Under the pieces are notes generated by a model that saw only the letters and a list, made by a program, of their open reading frames with translations, did not search any database and was not told where the DNA came from. A DNA stretch of 10,764 nucleotides from Desulfurococcales archaeon. Its GTDB lineage: Archaea > Thermoproteota > Thermoprotei_A > Sulfolobales > Desulfurococcaceae. This document shows positions 1 through 6,885 of this stretch, in pieces (position 1 is the stretch's first letter; each line of letters begins with the position of its first letter). A program made the translations under genes and the position numbers. Location of the stretch: contig JALVHX010000136.1 of the NCBI GenBank assembly GCA_027028805.1, positions 1-10,764 on the forward strand, read 5' to 3'.

Positions 1-432
1 TACTACGTCGGGCTCGAAATACCACTTGAGACTGGGGTTTGTAAAGGCGCCGGGCATGAATCTCCCTACAAACGGCCTGCATCCCACGTAGCTGCAGAAC
101 TTTTTCACCGGCTTATGACCGTATTGTCTCACCGAGACGACGGCTATCTTTGAGGCCTCGTATCTGCTTAGGAACCTTGCCGCTATCCTTATGCGTTCAT
201 CGATCTTCCTTATATCTAGTATATAGAGTCCATCGTTTCTAACTCTGTAGACGAAGGGCTCCATAAACTTCGTGCATAGATGTGTACCTATGTGCACGCC
301 CGCCATAAGATACTGTTCAAGAGGCACCAGTAGCTCTATACCCCTCCTTCGAGGCCTCTCTTCTCTCGGCTTCTCTTTCTGCTCCACAGGCTGCGCAGGC
401 TTCTCCTCCTTCCTCTCCTCCGGCTCAACCAT
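1..432 (-). CDS. rps2: 30S ribosomal protein S2 (uS2), 3' end beyond window
   Basis: Small-subunit protein uS2, which binds the back of the 30S head/body junction. The open frame runs from an ATG at 432 off the left edge in frame, so 144 residues are visible. The first ~30 residues are a charged tail rich in Glu, Lys, Pro and Arg ([14 protein letters not shown]...). The conserved uS2 core follows: [20 protein letters not shown], then [20 protein letters not shown], and later [11 protein letters not shown], all typical of archaeal/eukaryotic S2. An in-frame ATG at 447 would add five residues. I prefer 432 because GGGGTGG lies 6 bases upstream of it. It is the last visible gene of the rps13 operon, 70 bases after rpoN. 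Many archaea have rpoK between these two genes; none is here. Confidence 0.93.
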   Translation of the reverse strand, partial: MVEPEERKEEKPAQPVEQKEKPREERPRRRGIELLVPLEQYLMAGVHIGTHLCTKFMEPFVYRVRNDGLYILDIRKIDERIRIAARFLSRYEASKIAVVSVRQYGHKPVKKFCSYVGCRPFVGRFMPGAFTNPSLKWYFEPDVV

Positions 433-483
433 GTAAAACCACCCCATACTAATCCGGGACCATGATAGATACGTGATACGTTT

Positions 484-499
484 CCCGGGGCTTCCCGGG
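484..499 (-). repeat. GC hairpin from two CCCGGG copies between rpoN and rps2
   Basis: Two CCCGGG palindromes (484-489 and 494-499) separated by 4 bases can form a 6-bp all-GC hairpin directly after the rpoN stop codon. They belong to a 10-base tandem repeat (482-491 and 492-501, differing in the last base). No U-run follows on the minus strand, so this is not an obvious terminator. A role in mRNA processing or attenuation before rps2 is possible but only inferred. Confidence 0.5.
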
Positions 500-502
500 G
501 GG

Positions 503-700
503 CTACGAGACCTTGGGGAACTTGAGTATCTCATAGCTTATCTCGGCGTGGGAGATAAACATTCTCCTACAACAATAACGTTTCACGCCGAGATCGTCCA
601 GCACCTTGCCAGGGTCTTCCCCGGCCTCCACCCTCTTCTTGTACTCCTCCCATAGATGCCCTATGGGGGCTCCGCATGTGAAGCATCGCACGGGGAACAT
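503..700 (-). CDS. rpoN: DNA-directed RNA polymerase subunit N (RPB10 homologue)
   Basis: Small zinc-binding subunit at the RpoA/D/L assembly platform of archaeal RNA polymerase. The 65-residue product starts [10 protein letters not shown] and carries the family signature: C6 and C9 in the N-terminal CFTC motif, and C43 C44 in RYCCRRMF. These four cysteines bind zinc. The centre, [15 protein letters not shown], is nearly invariant in the family. I place the start at the ATG at 700. An in-frame ATG at 748 would add 16 residues not found in relatives and overlap rps9 by 35 bases. The gap to rps9 is 13 bases, and an AGGTGA motif overlapping the rps9 stop serves as ribosome-binding site. This is unrelated to bacterial sigma-54, which shares the symbol rpoN. 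Confidence 0.96.
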   Translation of the reverse strand: MFPVRCFTCGAPIGHLWEEYKKRVEAGEDPGKVLDDLGVKRYCCRRMFISHAEISYEILKFPKVS

Positions 701-713
701 CAAGGCTTCATTC

Positions 714-1133
714 TCACCTATAGCTCTTCTGCCATCTTCTACGGGCACTATACCTCATATATTTCTCGGGCTCCGTACGCCTCGGGTCTCCGCTGAGCAT
801 GTATCTATCATAATCATTAAGTATTCGTTTAAGCTCCTCGTTCTCTCCAACGTATGCTAGGAGGCCGCGCGCCAAAGCCGTTCTAACCGCGTCCGCCTGG
901 CTCATCACGCCGCCGCCTTTAACATTGACCTTTATATCGACCCGCTTCCATAGGTCGCCGACTATTACGAGGGGCTCATACATCTTGAGCCTAGCCAGCT
1001 CTATGGGCCAGATCTCTAGTGGAACACCGTTTATCCATATTCTACCGCTCCCCGGCTTTATGACTGCTCTCGCTATAGAGGTTTTCCTCTTGCCTGTTGC
1101 AATTATTATCTTCGACGCCTGCTCCTTGCTCAA
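714..1133 (-). CDS. rps9: 30S ribosomal protein S9 (uS9)
   Basis: uS9 lies in the 30S head; its C-terminal tail reaches the P-site tRNA anticodon. Visible signatures are the N-terminal [20 protein letters not shown] block, the [16 protein letters not shown] segment, and the basic C-terminus [12 protein letters not shown] ending in Arg. I prefer a TTG start at 1133 (139 residues, [10 protein letters not shown]...). GGAGGGGG lies 8 bases upstream of it, and the TTG overlaps the rpl13 TGA stop as TTGA, giving a 4-base overlap typical of coupled genes. An in-frame ATG at 1151 would add six residues but has no well-placed ribosome-binding site and would overlap rpl13 by 22 bases. Product identity is certain; only the start is open. 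Confidence 0.96.
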   Translation of the reverse strand: MSKEQASKIIIATGKRKTSIARAVIKPGSGRIWINGVPLEIWPIELARLKMYEPLVIVGDLWKRVDIKVNVKGGGVMSQADAVRTALARGLLAYVGENEELKRILNDYDRYMLSGDPRRTEPEKYMRYSARRRWQKSYR

Positions 1134-1582
1134 GCCTCTATCCCCCTCCATCCAAGATGCCTACATACCTCTCCCAGGGTAATATAATCCCTTCCAAGCC
1201 TTGACGCGTCTGCCTCGCGGAACCTTGTGAACTCCTTGCCCTCGAGCTCGGGGGGAACACCTATGTATACACGCAGTCTTTTGTAGGCGTTTCTCCCCCG
1301 AGGCTTATTCATCGGGAGCATGCCGCGCACTGTTCTCTTGAACAGCCTATGCGGGGTCCTGGGCCACCGGAGCCCGTGTCTATAGGGGTTGTGGAGCGTG
1401 TTGACCTTCTCGACCAGCTTGTACCCCATTATAACCCGCTTCTTCTCGCCGCTCACAACGGCTTTCTCAGCGTTTACAACCACTACCCTGTATCCCTCGA
1501 GAAGCTTTTTCGCGACAATGCTCGCCAACCTGCCCAGTATCTGGTTCTCCGCATCAACATAGAGGATCTTCTGCTCGGACAC
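1130..1582 (-). CDS. rpl13: 50S ribosomal protein L13 (uL13)
   Basis: Large-subunit protein uL13, an early assembly protein of the 50S. The 150-residue product has the family features: a start region LYVDAENQILGRLASIVAKK, the VVVNAEKAVVSG strand, and the conserved basic block PHRLFKRTVRGMLP followed by KPRGRNAYKRLRVYIG. The start is GTG at 1582, with GGGTGA 7 bases upstream; no in-frame ATG lies near. The gap from rpl18e is 18 bases. The stop codon overlaps the proposed TTG start of rps9. Order rpl18e-rpl13-rps9 is standard in archaea and matches the eukaryote-like large-subunit set. Confidence 0.97.
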   Translation of the reverse strand: MSEQKILYVDAENQILGRLASIVAKKLLEGYRVVVVNAEKAVVSGEKKRVIMGYKLVEKVNTLHNPYRHGLRWPRTPHRLFKRTVRGMLPMNKPRGRNAYKRLRVYIGVPPELEGKEFTRFREADASRLGRDYITLGEVCRHLGWRGIEA

Positions 1583-1600
1583 GACGACTCACCCGGCGGC

Positions 1601-1963
1601 TCACCCTATTATCTTAACGTTGCTTCCACGCGGGTTTTCCTCGATTAGCGCGAGTATATGGATTGGTTTTCCCCCGGCCGCCCTTATTTTTTCCACCGCC
1701 TTTCTCGTGAACCCTATGGCGGCCACAGTGACGGGGTGATCAAGTGTTCCGGCGCCGAGAACCTTGCCTGGCACGACAACGATGTCGCCGCTCTCAGTGT
1801 ACCTGTTTATCCTGCTCACGTTAACAGCCCTTCTCTGTCTCCGAGGCCTCTCCAGCTCCTCCGCGATCCTCCTCCATATCGGGGCCTTGTTTCTATGAGC
1901 CGCTTTCTTCAGCGCGTCTATTGTTTTCCGCAAAACAATGTTGGTCGGCCCGGTTCTCCTCAC
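1601..1963 (-). CDS. rpl18e: 50S ribosomal protein L18e (eL18)
   Basis: eL18 is found in archaea and eukaryotes but not bacteria, and so marks this region as archaeal. The 120-residue product begins MRRTGPTNIVLRKTIDALKK and includes the conserved stretch VNVSRINRYTESGDIVVVPG, then KVLGAGTLDHPVTVAAIGFT, and ends GSNVKIIG. The start is GTG at 1963, overlapping the rpoD stop as GTGA (4 bases). A GGTG sequence 7 bases upstream lies inside the last codons of rpoD, so translation of the two is probably coupled. The length is typical for archaeal L18e. Confidence 0.97.
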   Translation of the reverse strand: MRRTGPTNIVLRKTIDALKKAAHRNKAPIWRRIAEELERPRRQRRAVNVSRINRYTESGDIVVVPGKVLGAGTLDHPVTVAAIGFTRKAVEKIRAAGGKPIHILALIEENPRGSNVKIIG

Positions 1964-2808
1964 GATACAACACCTTCTTCCCTCAATGCGTTCTCCAGCT
2001 CATTTATTTTTTCCTCAAGTATATGCACGGCCTCTAAAAGTATTCTCTTGGGCGGGAGCGCGCCCGTTGACTCTATGGTGAACAAGTACTCGTTTCTTCT
2101 CCACTCAACCTTTATGGCGCCAGTGGGGCAGGCGTCTACGCATATGCGGCAGAGGGTGCACTCGAATATCCTTTCATCATCCACAACAACCCTTCCATCC
2201 TCTATCTTGAACAGGTTCTTGGGGCATATCTCTATACAGCCACCGCACTCATCGGGAGTGCATTTCTCGGGATCCACGTTGATCTCAGCTATATATCGGT
2301 GGTACGCAACCGATACCGGGCTCCATTTAGCGTGCTCCCTTCCCCTCCCTAGACGGGCGTGCGCTTCAAGCCTTATCTCGTGGCCAGGGCCTAGTATGAC
2401 TAGGGGTATTTTATCGAAAACAGGCTTCACGTCGGGGTCAAGCGGCTTCATGTCGCCCGAGTATACGACTATGTTTTCCCCGCTATTCGGCGGGTTCGAC
2501 TTCTCTAGGACAAGGGTAGCGAAGCAGTCGCTGCTGAAGAGATCTGATTCGCTGGCTTCCCGGCACGTCTCCGGATCCCTGTATTTCTCGAGAGCCGTCT
2601 CGCTGGTTAGGGGCACAAGCCCTATTCTGTGAGCTATGTATTCGTCGTAGAATACGCTCGTGTTTGAGGTCACCACTATCTTGTCAACGGCCATGGTGGG
2701 CACGTCGCTTATTACCGTGCGCCTTATAGCGTTCAGCACCTGTAGCCTTATGTCTTTTACATGAAGGGTTACGCGGAAAGGATTCTTCTCCAAAACCTCG
2801 ATCTCCAA
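1960..2808 (-). CDS. rpoD: DNA-directed RNA polymerase subunit D (RPB3/alpha-like) with ferredoxin-like domain
   Basis: RpoD pairs with RpoL to form the assembly platform of archaeal RNA polymerase, like bacterial alpha or Rpb3. In the longer 290-residue reading, the alpha-like N-terminal part contains LNAIRRTVISDVPTMAVD and IAHRIGLVPL. A ferredoxin-type insert follows with C191-x4-C196-x2-C199-x3-C203-P and C225-x2-C228-x2-C231-x3-C235-P. All eight cysteines needed for two Fe-S clusters are therefore present. The C-terminus returns to the dimerisation fold (FTIESTGALPPKRILLEAVH). I prefer the TTG start at 2808 (282 residues): GGGTG lies 7 bases upstream, and the N-terminus then aligns in length with Sulfolobus RpoD as I recall it. 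The ATG at 2832 adds eight residues and lacks a ribosome-binding site. This is not a sigma factor despite the symbol. Confidence 0.96.
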   Translation of the reverse strand: MEIEVLEKNPFRVTLHVKDIRLQVLNAIRRTVISDVPTMAVDKIVVTSNTSVFYDEYIAHRIGLVPLTSETALEKYRDPETCREASESDLFSSDCFATLVLEKSNPPNSGENIVVYSGDMKPLDPDVKPVFDKIPLVILGPGHEIRLEAHARLGRGREHAKWSPVSVAYHRYIAEINVDPEKCTPDECGGCIEICPKNLFKIEDGRVVVDDERIFECTLCRICVDACPTGAIKVEWRRNEYLFTIESTGALPPKRILLEAVHILEEKINELENALREEGVVS

Positions 2809-2844
2809 AGCATAGCACCCTTCATGTATCATGGGGCCGGAGGC

Positions 2845-3246
2845 TTAGACTCTGCGCCCTCTCCTACCGCCCGGCCTCCTAGTGGTGTCATGGGGTATCG
2901 GCGTGACATCCTCTATTCTACCTATTATGAAGCCTGCCCTGGCCAGGGCTCTTATGGCTGCCTGGACGCCGGGGCCCGGCGTCTTGGGCCCATGGCCTCC
3001 CGGAGCCCTCACCTTTATATGCAGAGCTGTTATCCCCTTATCCATGGCTTCATAGGCGGCCCTGCTGGCGGCGATCATTGCTGCGTAGGGGCTCGGCTTC
3101 TCCCTGTCAGCCTTTACAACCATTCCGCCGCTCCACCTGCTAACAGTCTCGGCCCCCGTGAGATCCGTTATATGGACTATCGTGTTGTTTAGGGAGCTAT
3201 AGATATGGGCTACTCCCCATTTGAGCTCTCTGCCGGCGAACGCCAT
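2845..3246 (-). CDS. rps11: 30S ribosomal protein S11 (uS11)
   Basis: uS11 sits on the 30S platform beside the decoding-site mRNA exit channel. The 133-residue product shows the family blocks [22 protein letters not shown], the [19 protein letters not shown] strand, [20 protein letters not shown], and the signature [20 protein letters not shown] followed by an Arg-rich end. The start is ATG at 3246. GGAGGTG, lying across the rps4 stop codon, is 8 bases upstream, and the gap to rps4 is only 5 bases. The product extends past the RRGRRV tail with no extra domain. Confidence 0.97.
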   Translation of the reverse strand: MAFAGRELKWGVAHIYSSLNNTIVHITDLTGAETVSRWSGGMVVKADREKPSPYAAMIAASRAAYEAMDKGITALHIKVRAPGGHGPKTPGPGVQAAIRALARAGFIIGRIEDVTPIPHDTTRRPGGRRGRRV

Positions 3247-3251
3247 TTATC

Positions 3252-3758
3252 CTACACCTCCTCCGCGGCCTGTTTTCTTAACGGGCTCGTTGGGGCGTAG
3301 TCTATAAGCTCCTCCTCGTCGCGGGGCACGAGGTATCCGGGGCTTGTAACCCTTCTACCATTGATCGCTATATGCCCGTGGACTATGTATTGGCGGGCCT
3401 GGTAGATCGTTCTCGCGAGACCCTTCTTGTATACTATTGTCTGAAGCCTCCTCTCCAGGATATCCTCCGTTGTAAGCGAGAGAACATCGTCGAGGGTCGC
3501 GTTCTCGGGTAGGAGCCCCATCTTGTAGAGGCGGCGTAGGAGGGCCTTTTCAGCCTCCTCCCGGATCTCTGCTGGATAAGCTAGGAGGGCTCGGGCCTGG
3601 TGCCTGAAGTTTCTGGCTATGGTTTTCGCTATCCAGAGCTCCCTCTTGTTTCTGAGACCATATTGTCCGACAAGCCGCATCTCCTCTATAAGTACCTCTT
3701 TTCTCCAAGGATGCCTCGGCCCAACCCACTTCTTCCGGGGCTTCTTTGGATCACCCAT
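3252..3758 (-). CDS. rps4: 30S ribosomal protein S4 (uS4)
   Basis: uS4 is a primary 16S rRNA-binding protein that starts assembly of the 30S body. The 168-residue product has the archaeal/eukaryotic S4 (S9e-like) N-terminus, [20 protein letters not shown], and an S4 RNA-binding domain at about residues 101-154 ([20 protein letters not shown], then [16 protein letters not shown]). It lacks the zinc-binding cysteines of many bacterial S4 proteins. The start is ATG at 3758, with GGAGGTAGGG across the rps13 stop as ribosome-binding site and a 7-base gap. Order rps13-rps4-rps11-rpoD is universal in archaea. Confidence 0.97.
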   Translation of the reverse strand: MGDPKKPRKKWVGPRHPWRKEVLIEEMRLVGQYGLRNKRELWIAKTIARNFRHQARALLAYPAEIREEAEKALLRRLYKMGLLPENATLDDVLSLTTEDILERRLQTIVYKKGLARTIYQARQYIVHGHIAINGRRVTSPGYLVPRDEEELIDYAPTSPLRKQAAEEV

Positions 3759-3765
3759 GGTTACC

Positions 3766-4215
3766 CTACCTCCTCTTCTTCTTCACACCAACCGTTATCC
3801 CGAGGCGGCCCGTTGTACGTGTTCTCTGGCCGCGCACCTTTAGGCCTAAGGCGTGCCTTATGCCGCGATAGCTCTTGATCTTCTTCTCGCGCTCAATATC
3901 CTGTTTAACATAGAACAGGAGCTCCGCGCCCACAAGATGCTTATCCTCACCTGTCTCATAGTCCTTCCTCCTGTTCACGGCCCATGCAGGTATGCCGTAG
4001 CTCAGCGGGTTCTTCAACGCCTCCTCGATCTTCTTGATCTCGGAGTCTGTTAGGAAACCTATCCTCTTCTCGGGATCTATTCCCAGGAACCTGAGGAGGC
4101 CGTAGGCTGTGTTGATACCGATCCCCTTTATCTCGGCTAAACCATAAGCTGCCTTCAGGGACCCATCTATATCTGTCCCCGCGATCCTCACGATATATCT
4201 ATATGAGCTGCTCAA
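3766..4215 (-). CDS. rps13: 30S ribosomal protein S13 (uS13)
   Basis: uS13 lies at the top of the 30S head and contacts the large subunit and P-site tRNA. The 149-residue product begins [15 protein letters not shown], has a helix-hairpin-helix-like element near residues 29-46 ([18 protein letters not shown]), and ends with the conserved basic tail [17 protein letters not shown]. It is the first gene of the left-hand operon. The start is TTG at 4215. GGGTGA lies 9 bases upstream and a second GGTGGT abuts the start codon; no in-frame ATG or GTG is closer. A promoter with a good TATA box is about 130 bases upstream, implying a leader of around 100 nt. Confidence 0.96.
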   Translation of the reverse strand: MSSSYRYIVRIAGTDIDGSLKAAYGLAEIKGIGINTAYGLLRFLGIDPEKRIGFLTDSEIKKIEEALKNPLSYGIPAWAVNRRKDYETGEDKHLVGAELLFYVKQDIEREKKIKSYRGIRHALGLKVRGQRTRTTGRLGITVGVKKKRR

Positions 4216-4344
4216 ACCACCGCATCACCCAACCCTATGCATGATACATGGTTAATCCTACGGCCCAGCGCCTCGAAGCGGGATCCGGGCACCATGTATG
4301 GGGCCTGGCTAAGCGTATCCTACAACCCCTAGATAATTAGCCTT

Positions 4345-4353
4345 ATTTATAAA
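4345..4353 (-). promoter_or_regulatory. TATA box for the rps13 operon
   Basis: On the minus strand this reads TTTATAAAT within GGTTAAGTTTATAAATAAGG, a strong archaeal TATA box with a plausible upstream BRE. Counting about 25 bases downstream puts transcription start near 4320-4325, giving a leader of about 105-110 nt before the rps13 TTG. A weaker TATA-like run (CTTATATTTT, 4361-4370) lies further upstream. The promoter shares the 4216-4476 gap with the divergent tRNA-Ser promoter. Confidence 0.6.
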
Positions 4354-4448
4354 CTTAACCAAAATATAAGCGTCGACGACACATATCAATCGCCGGAACC
4401 ACGGCTTCCCCGGGAAACTGTGGGAGAACGCTAAAAGACCCCCTAGTG

Positions 4449-4460
4449 TAATTAAAATAA
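4449..4460 (+). promoter_or_regulatory. TATA-like element for tRNA-Ser
   Basis: TAATTAAAATAA lies about 23 bases upstream of the first base of the tRNA (4477), the right distance for an archaeal TATA box if transcription starts at or just before the mature 5' end. It is the only AT-rich block immediately upstream. Confidence 0.45.
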
Positions 4461-4476
4461 TTCGAGCACTATTTGT

Positions 4477-4585
<109 letters not shown>

Positions 4586-4592
4586 CCTTTTC
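4586..4592 (+). terminator. Possible T-rich terminator after tRNA-Ser
   Basis: CCTTTTC directly after the mature tRNA 3' end could act as an archaeal oligo-T terminator. The run is only four T residues, so the call is weak. Confidence 0.35.
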
Positions 4593-4768
4593 TCAGGACA
4601 TATACGTGTATTGAGAGGATAGGCTAGCGCCGCCATAACCGCTGTCGGGGCCCAGGTATTGGAGGTGGGAAGCCCGCTATTGGATTTTCAGATAGTTTTA
4701 TACGTTATACTTGAAGAATGAAGTAGAATTGTGTAGCAATAGAAAGAACTGGAATAAGTGAGGTATCT

Positions 4769-5071
4769 TTATCTTATTATCTCTGCCTCCATCCATATCT
4801 CGGGCGGCACCCTTATTCTTATAAGTTGTTTCATGGCGCGTTCATCGGCGGCTATATATATTATTCTTTTATGTATTCTCATCTCCCAGTGCTCCCACTT
4901 CTTCTTTCCCTCTCCGTGGGGTAGCTTTAGTGTTGGGACAACAAGTCTTTTTGTGGGAAGGGGTATTGGGCCCTTTATCTTTACACCTGTTCTCTTTGCT
5001 ATGTCGACTATTTTTGATGTGAACTCGTTGAGCTTCTTTTTATCCGTGCTCCATATCTTGATCCTGACCAT
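4769..5071 (-). CDS. rps10: 30S ribosomal protein S10 (uS10)
   Basis: uS10 is a 30S head protein. The 100-residue product has the archaeal pattern VRIKIWSTDKKKLNEF, then GVKIKGPIPLPTKRLVVPTL, and the very conserved LPHGEGKKKWEHWEMRIHKR near the C-terminus. I place the start at ATG 5071, 7 bases after GAGG, because the product then matches the usual ~100-residue length. GTG at 5077 (GGGTG 7 bases upstream) and ATG at 5095 are in frame and would add two or eight residues. The gene follows EF-1A as in other archaea. However, about 180 bases and a TATA-like element separate them, so it may be transcribed on its own. Confidence 0.96.
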   Translation of the reverse strand: MVRIKIWSTDKKKLNEFTSKIVDIAKRTGVKIKGPIPLPTKRLVVPTLKLPHGEGKKKWEHWEMRIHKRIIYIAADERAMKQLIRIRVPPEIWMEAEIIR

Positions 5072-5156
5072 TGACACGCCTCTACACCCGTGCATTGCAT
5101 CAGCTGTATTGCCTGGGGGCTATGTATGTCCGCACCCTTTTCCTTAATAGAAGGGC

Positions 5157-5168
5157 TATAATATAGTT
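5157..5168 (-). promoter_or_regulatory. TATA-like element upstream of rps10
   Basis: On the minus strand this reads ACTATATTATAG, preceded by CATAA. Transcription would start near 5135, giving a leader of about 60 nt before the rps10 ATG at 5071. The sequence between EF-1A and rps10 is otherwise AT-rich and non-coding. Confidence 0.45.
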
Positions 5169-5204
5169 TATGGCTTTTTCTTGTCATGGAGAAATTGTTT
5201 ATTG

Positions 5205-5218
5205 ATGATAAAAATCAT
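5205..5218 (-). terminator. Possible terminator downstream of EF-1A
   Basis: The minus strand reads ATGATTTTTATCAT, a five-T run flanked by a short inverted repeat, about 33 bases after the EF-1A stop codon. Archaeal termination needs little more than a U-run, so this could end the EF-1A transcript. No strong stem precedes it. Confidence 0.35.
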
Positions 5219-5250
5219 GGGCTTGTTTTCTCCGATACTTATCGTGTCGT

Positions 5251-6564
5251 CTACTTCTTCTTTATCTCTATCTTCATGGGCTTGACGTCCATTACTACTC
5301 CTATTCCTATAGTCTTGCCCATGTCTCTCATGGCGAAGCGTCCTAGGGGCTGTATCTCGCTGAACTTCTCCACAACCAGCGGCTTAATCGGCTTGAACTT
5401 GACTATGGCGGCGTCTCCCTGCTTGAGGAACGCCGGGTTCTTCTCCAGTATCTTGCCTGTTCTCGGGTCTAGTTTGGCGAGTATCTCTGTTATGCGGCAG
5501 GATACGCTGGCGGTGTGTATGTGTATTACCGGGGTGTAGCCTACCGCTATTGCTGTCGGATGCCATATCACGAATATCTTGGCTGTGAACTCCTCGGCCA
5601 CGGTTGGCGGCTTGTCGAGGTGGCCTGCAACGTCTCCTCTCTTGATGTCTCTCTTGCTTACTCCACGCACGTTGAAGCCTATGTTGTCACCGGGCTCGGC
5701 TTTCTCGATCCTCACGTGGTGTGTCTCTATGCTGCGGACTTCTCCGACCTTGCCCGGCGGCATGAAGACCACTGTGTCGCCTACCTTGAGTACTCCTGTC
5801 TCTACTCTGCCCACGGGCACCGTGCCTACTCCGCTTATGGCGTAGACGTCCTGTATGGGTATGCGGAGAGGCTTGTCTATGGGCTTGGGCGGCGGGACGA
5901 GCTGGTCAAGGGCCTCTACTAGGGTTGGCCCGTTGTACCAGGGCATGTTAATGCTTCTCTCTATCAGGTTGTCTCCCGTCCACGCGGAGACGGGGATGAA
6001 GGGTATCTTGCTTATATCGTAGCCTATGGCCTTGAGGAACTTTCCGAGAACCTTCTTTATGTACTCGTAGCGCTCCTTGCTCCACGGCGGGTCGGTTGCG
6101 TCCATCTTGTTGACGGCTACTATGAGCTGGTTTATGCCCATTGTCTTGGCTAGCAGCGCGTGCTCACGTGTCTGGCCCTCGAGGCTCATGCCGGCCTCGA
6201 ACTCTCCCTTCCTGGCGCTTACCACTAGGAGGGCTGCGTCTGCCTGGCTGGCGCCCGTTATCATGTTCTTGATGAAGTCCCTGTGGCCGGGCGCGTCGAT
6301 GATCGTGAATATATATTTCCTTGTCTCGAACTTCATGTAGGTCAGCGCGATCGTTACTCCTCTCTCCCTCTCCTCCTTCAGCTTGTCGAGAAGCCAGGCG
6401 AACTTGAAGCTCTCCTTACCTTTCTTCTTAGCCTCCTCCTCTAGCGTCTTTATGGTCTTCTGGTCTATTAGGCCGAGCCTGTAAAGTATGTGGCCCACCA
6501 GCGTGCTTTTACCGTGGTCTACGTGGCCTATCACAACCAGGTTCATATGTGGTTTCTCCGGCAT
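5251..6564 (-). CDS. tuf: Elongation factor 1-alpha (EF-1A / aEF1A)
   Basis: GTPase that delivers aminoacyl-tRNA to the ribosomal A site in the cytoplasm. All G motifs are visible (numbering from the upstream ATG at 6570): G1 GHVDHGKS at 15-22, G2 ERGVTI around 69-74, G3 DAPGH at 92-96, G4 NKMD at 154-157, G5 SAW at 195-197. Beta-barrel domain 2 follows (LRIPIQDVYAISGVGTVPVG, GRVETGVLKVGD), then domain 3 ending RDMGKTIGIGVVMDVKPM. The length, 437 residues, is normal. I prefer the second ATG at 6564, because GGGGG is 7 bases upstream and the N-terminus MPEKPHMNLVVIG then matches crenarchaeal relatives. The ATG at 6570 abuts the purine run. The gene has its own promoter region and is probably strongly expressed. 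Confidence 0.97.
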   Translation of the reverse strand: MPEKPHMNLVVIGHVDHGKSTLVGHILYRLGLIDQKTIKTLEEEAKKKGKESFKFAWLLDKLKEERERGVTIALTYMKFETRKYIFTIIDAPGHRDFIKNMITGASQADAALLVVSARKGEFEAGMSLEGQTREHALLAKTMGINQLIVAVNKMDATDPPWSKERYEYIKKVLGKFLKAIGYDISKIPFIPVSAWTGDNLIERSINMPWYNGPTLVEALDQLVPPPKPIDKPLRIPIQDVYAISGVGTVPVGRVETGVLKVGDTVVFMPPGKVGEVRSIETHHVRIEKAEPGDNIGFNVRGVSKRDIKRGDVAGHLDKPPTVAEEFTAKIFVIWHPTAIAVGYTPVIHIHTASVSCRITEILAKLDPRTGKILEKNPAFLKQGDAAIVKFKPIKPLVVEKFSEIQPLGRFAMRDMGKTIGIGVVMDVKPMKIEIKKK

Positions 6565-6885
6565 TTCCATTCCCCCTTACTCTCGTGGATCTAAATCAAA
6601 TACCCTCCTTCATGCTTTGAGCTAGACTAGAAGTATTCCTTTGCCCGCCTTATAAGGTTATCTATATAGTTTTTCCGGTATTACTACACCGTGTTTCTTT
6701 ACCATATTTTTATAATATAATAATGTTATAAAACAATGTCTCAATCATCCACCTAATATGTATTATCGGGAGACAACTGGATACCGGTTGCTTCAGGAAT
6801 AAGGTGCCAAAATGGATATGCATGGGGTAGGGCGTGTAGGCGGCGATGGCTGTGCCTCGATGATGCGGCGAGGCCTTCCCCTGCC
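6565..6885. other. Intergenic region between rps7 and EF-1A, promoter-rich
   Basis: No convincing gene lies in these 321 bases. On the minus strand a T-rich tract (ACATTGTTTTATAAC, near 6730-6745) may end the rps7 transcript. AT-rich runs near 6704-6722 follow, and then the EF-1A promoter elements at 6648-6677. A 15-codon minus-strand frame starts at ATG 6705 (MVKKHGVVIPEKLYR, stop TAA). It looks superficially like the start of an AbrB/VapB-type antitoxin but stops at once and has no clear ribosome-binding site. The plus strand shows only a frame antisense to rps7. Confidence 0.5.
6662..6677 (-). promoter_or_regulatory. BRE and TATA box upstream of EF-1A
   Basis: The minus strand reads GGAAAAACTATATAG, a purine-rich BRE-like GGAAAAA followed by CTATATAG. 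A start about 25 bases downstream would fall near 6640 and give a leader of about 75 nt. A second candidate, the palindromic CCTTATAAGG at 6648-6657, would give a shorter leader. Both cannot be ranked without transcript data. Confidence 0.5.

Noticed and set aside
701..748. N-terminal extension of RpoN from the ATG at 748
   Set aside because: It would overlap rps9 by 35 bases and add 16 residues not found in RpoN, which normally starts just before the VRCFTCG motif.
1658..2632. Long plus-strand open frame (324 codons)
   Set aside because: It lies fully antisense to rpoD and rpl18e, whose products are clearly recognisable. The translation is Ser/Pro/Arg-rich with no family pattern.
5200..5220. 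C/D box small RNA (TTGATGATA near 5203)
   Set aside because: The C-box match has T in place of a purine, and no CUGA D box lies at a suitable distance.
5515..5922. Plus-strand frame opposite EF-1A
   Set aside because: Antisense shadow of a strongly conserved gene; composition reflects EF-1A codons read in reverse.
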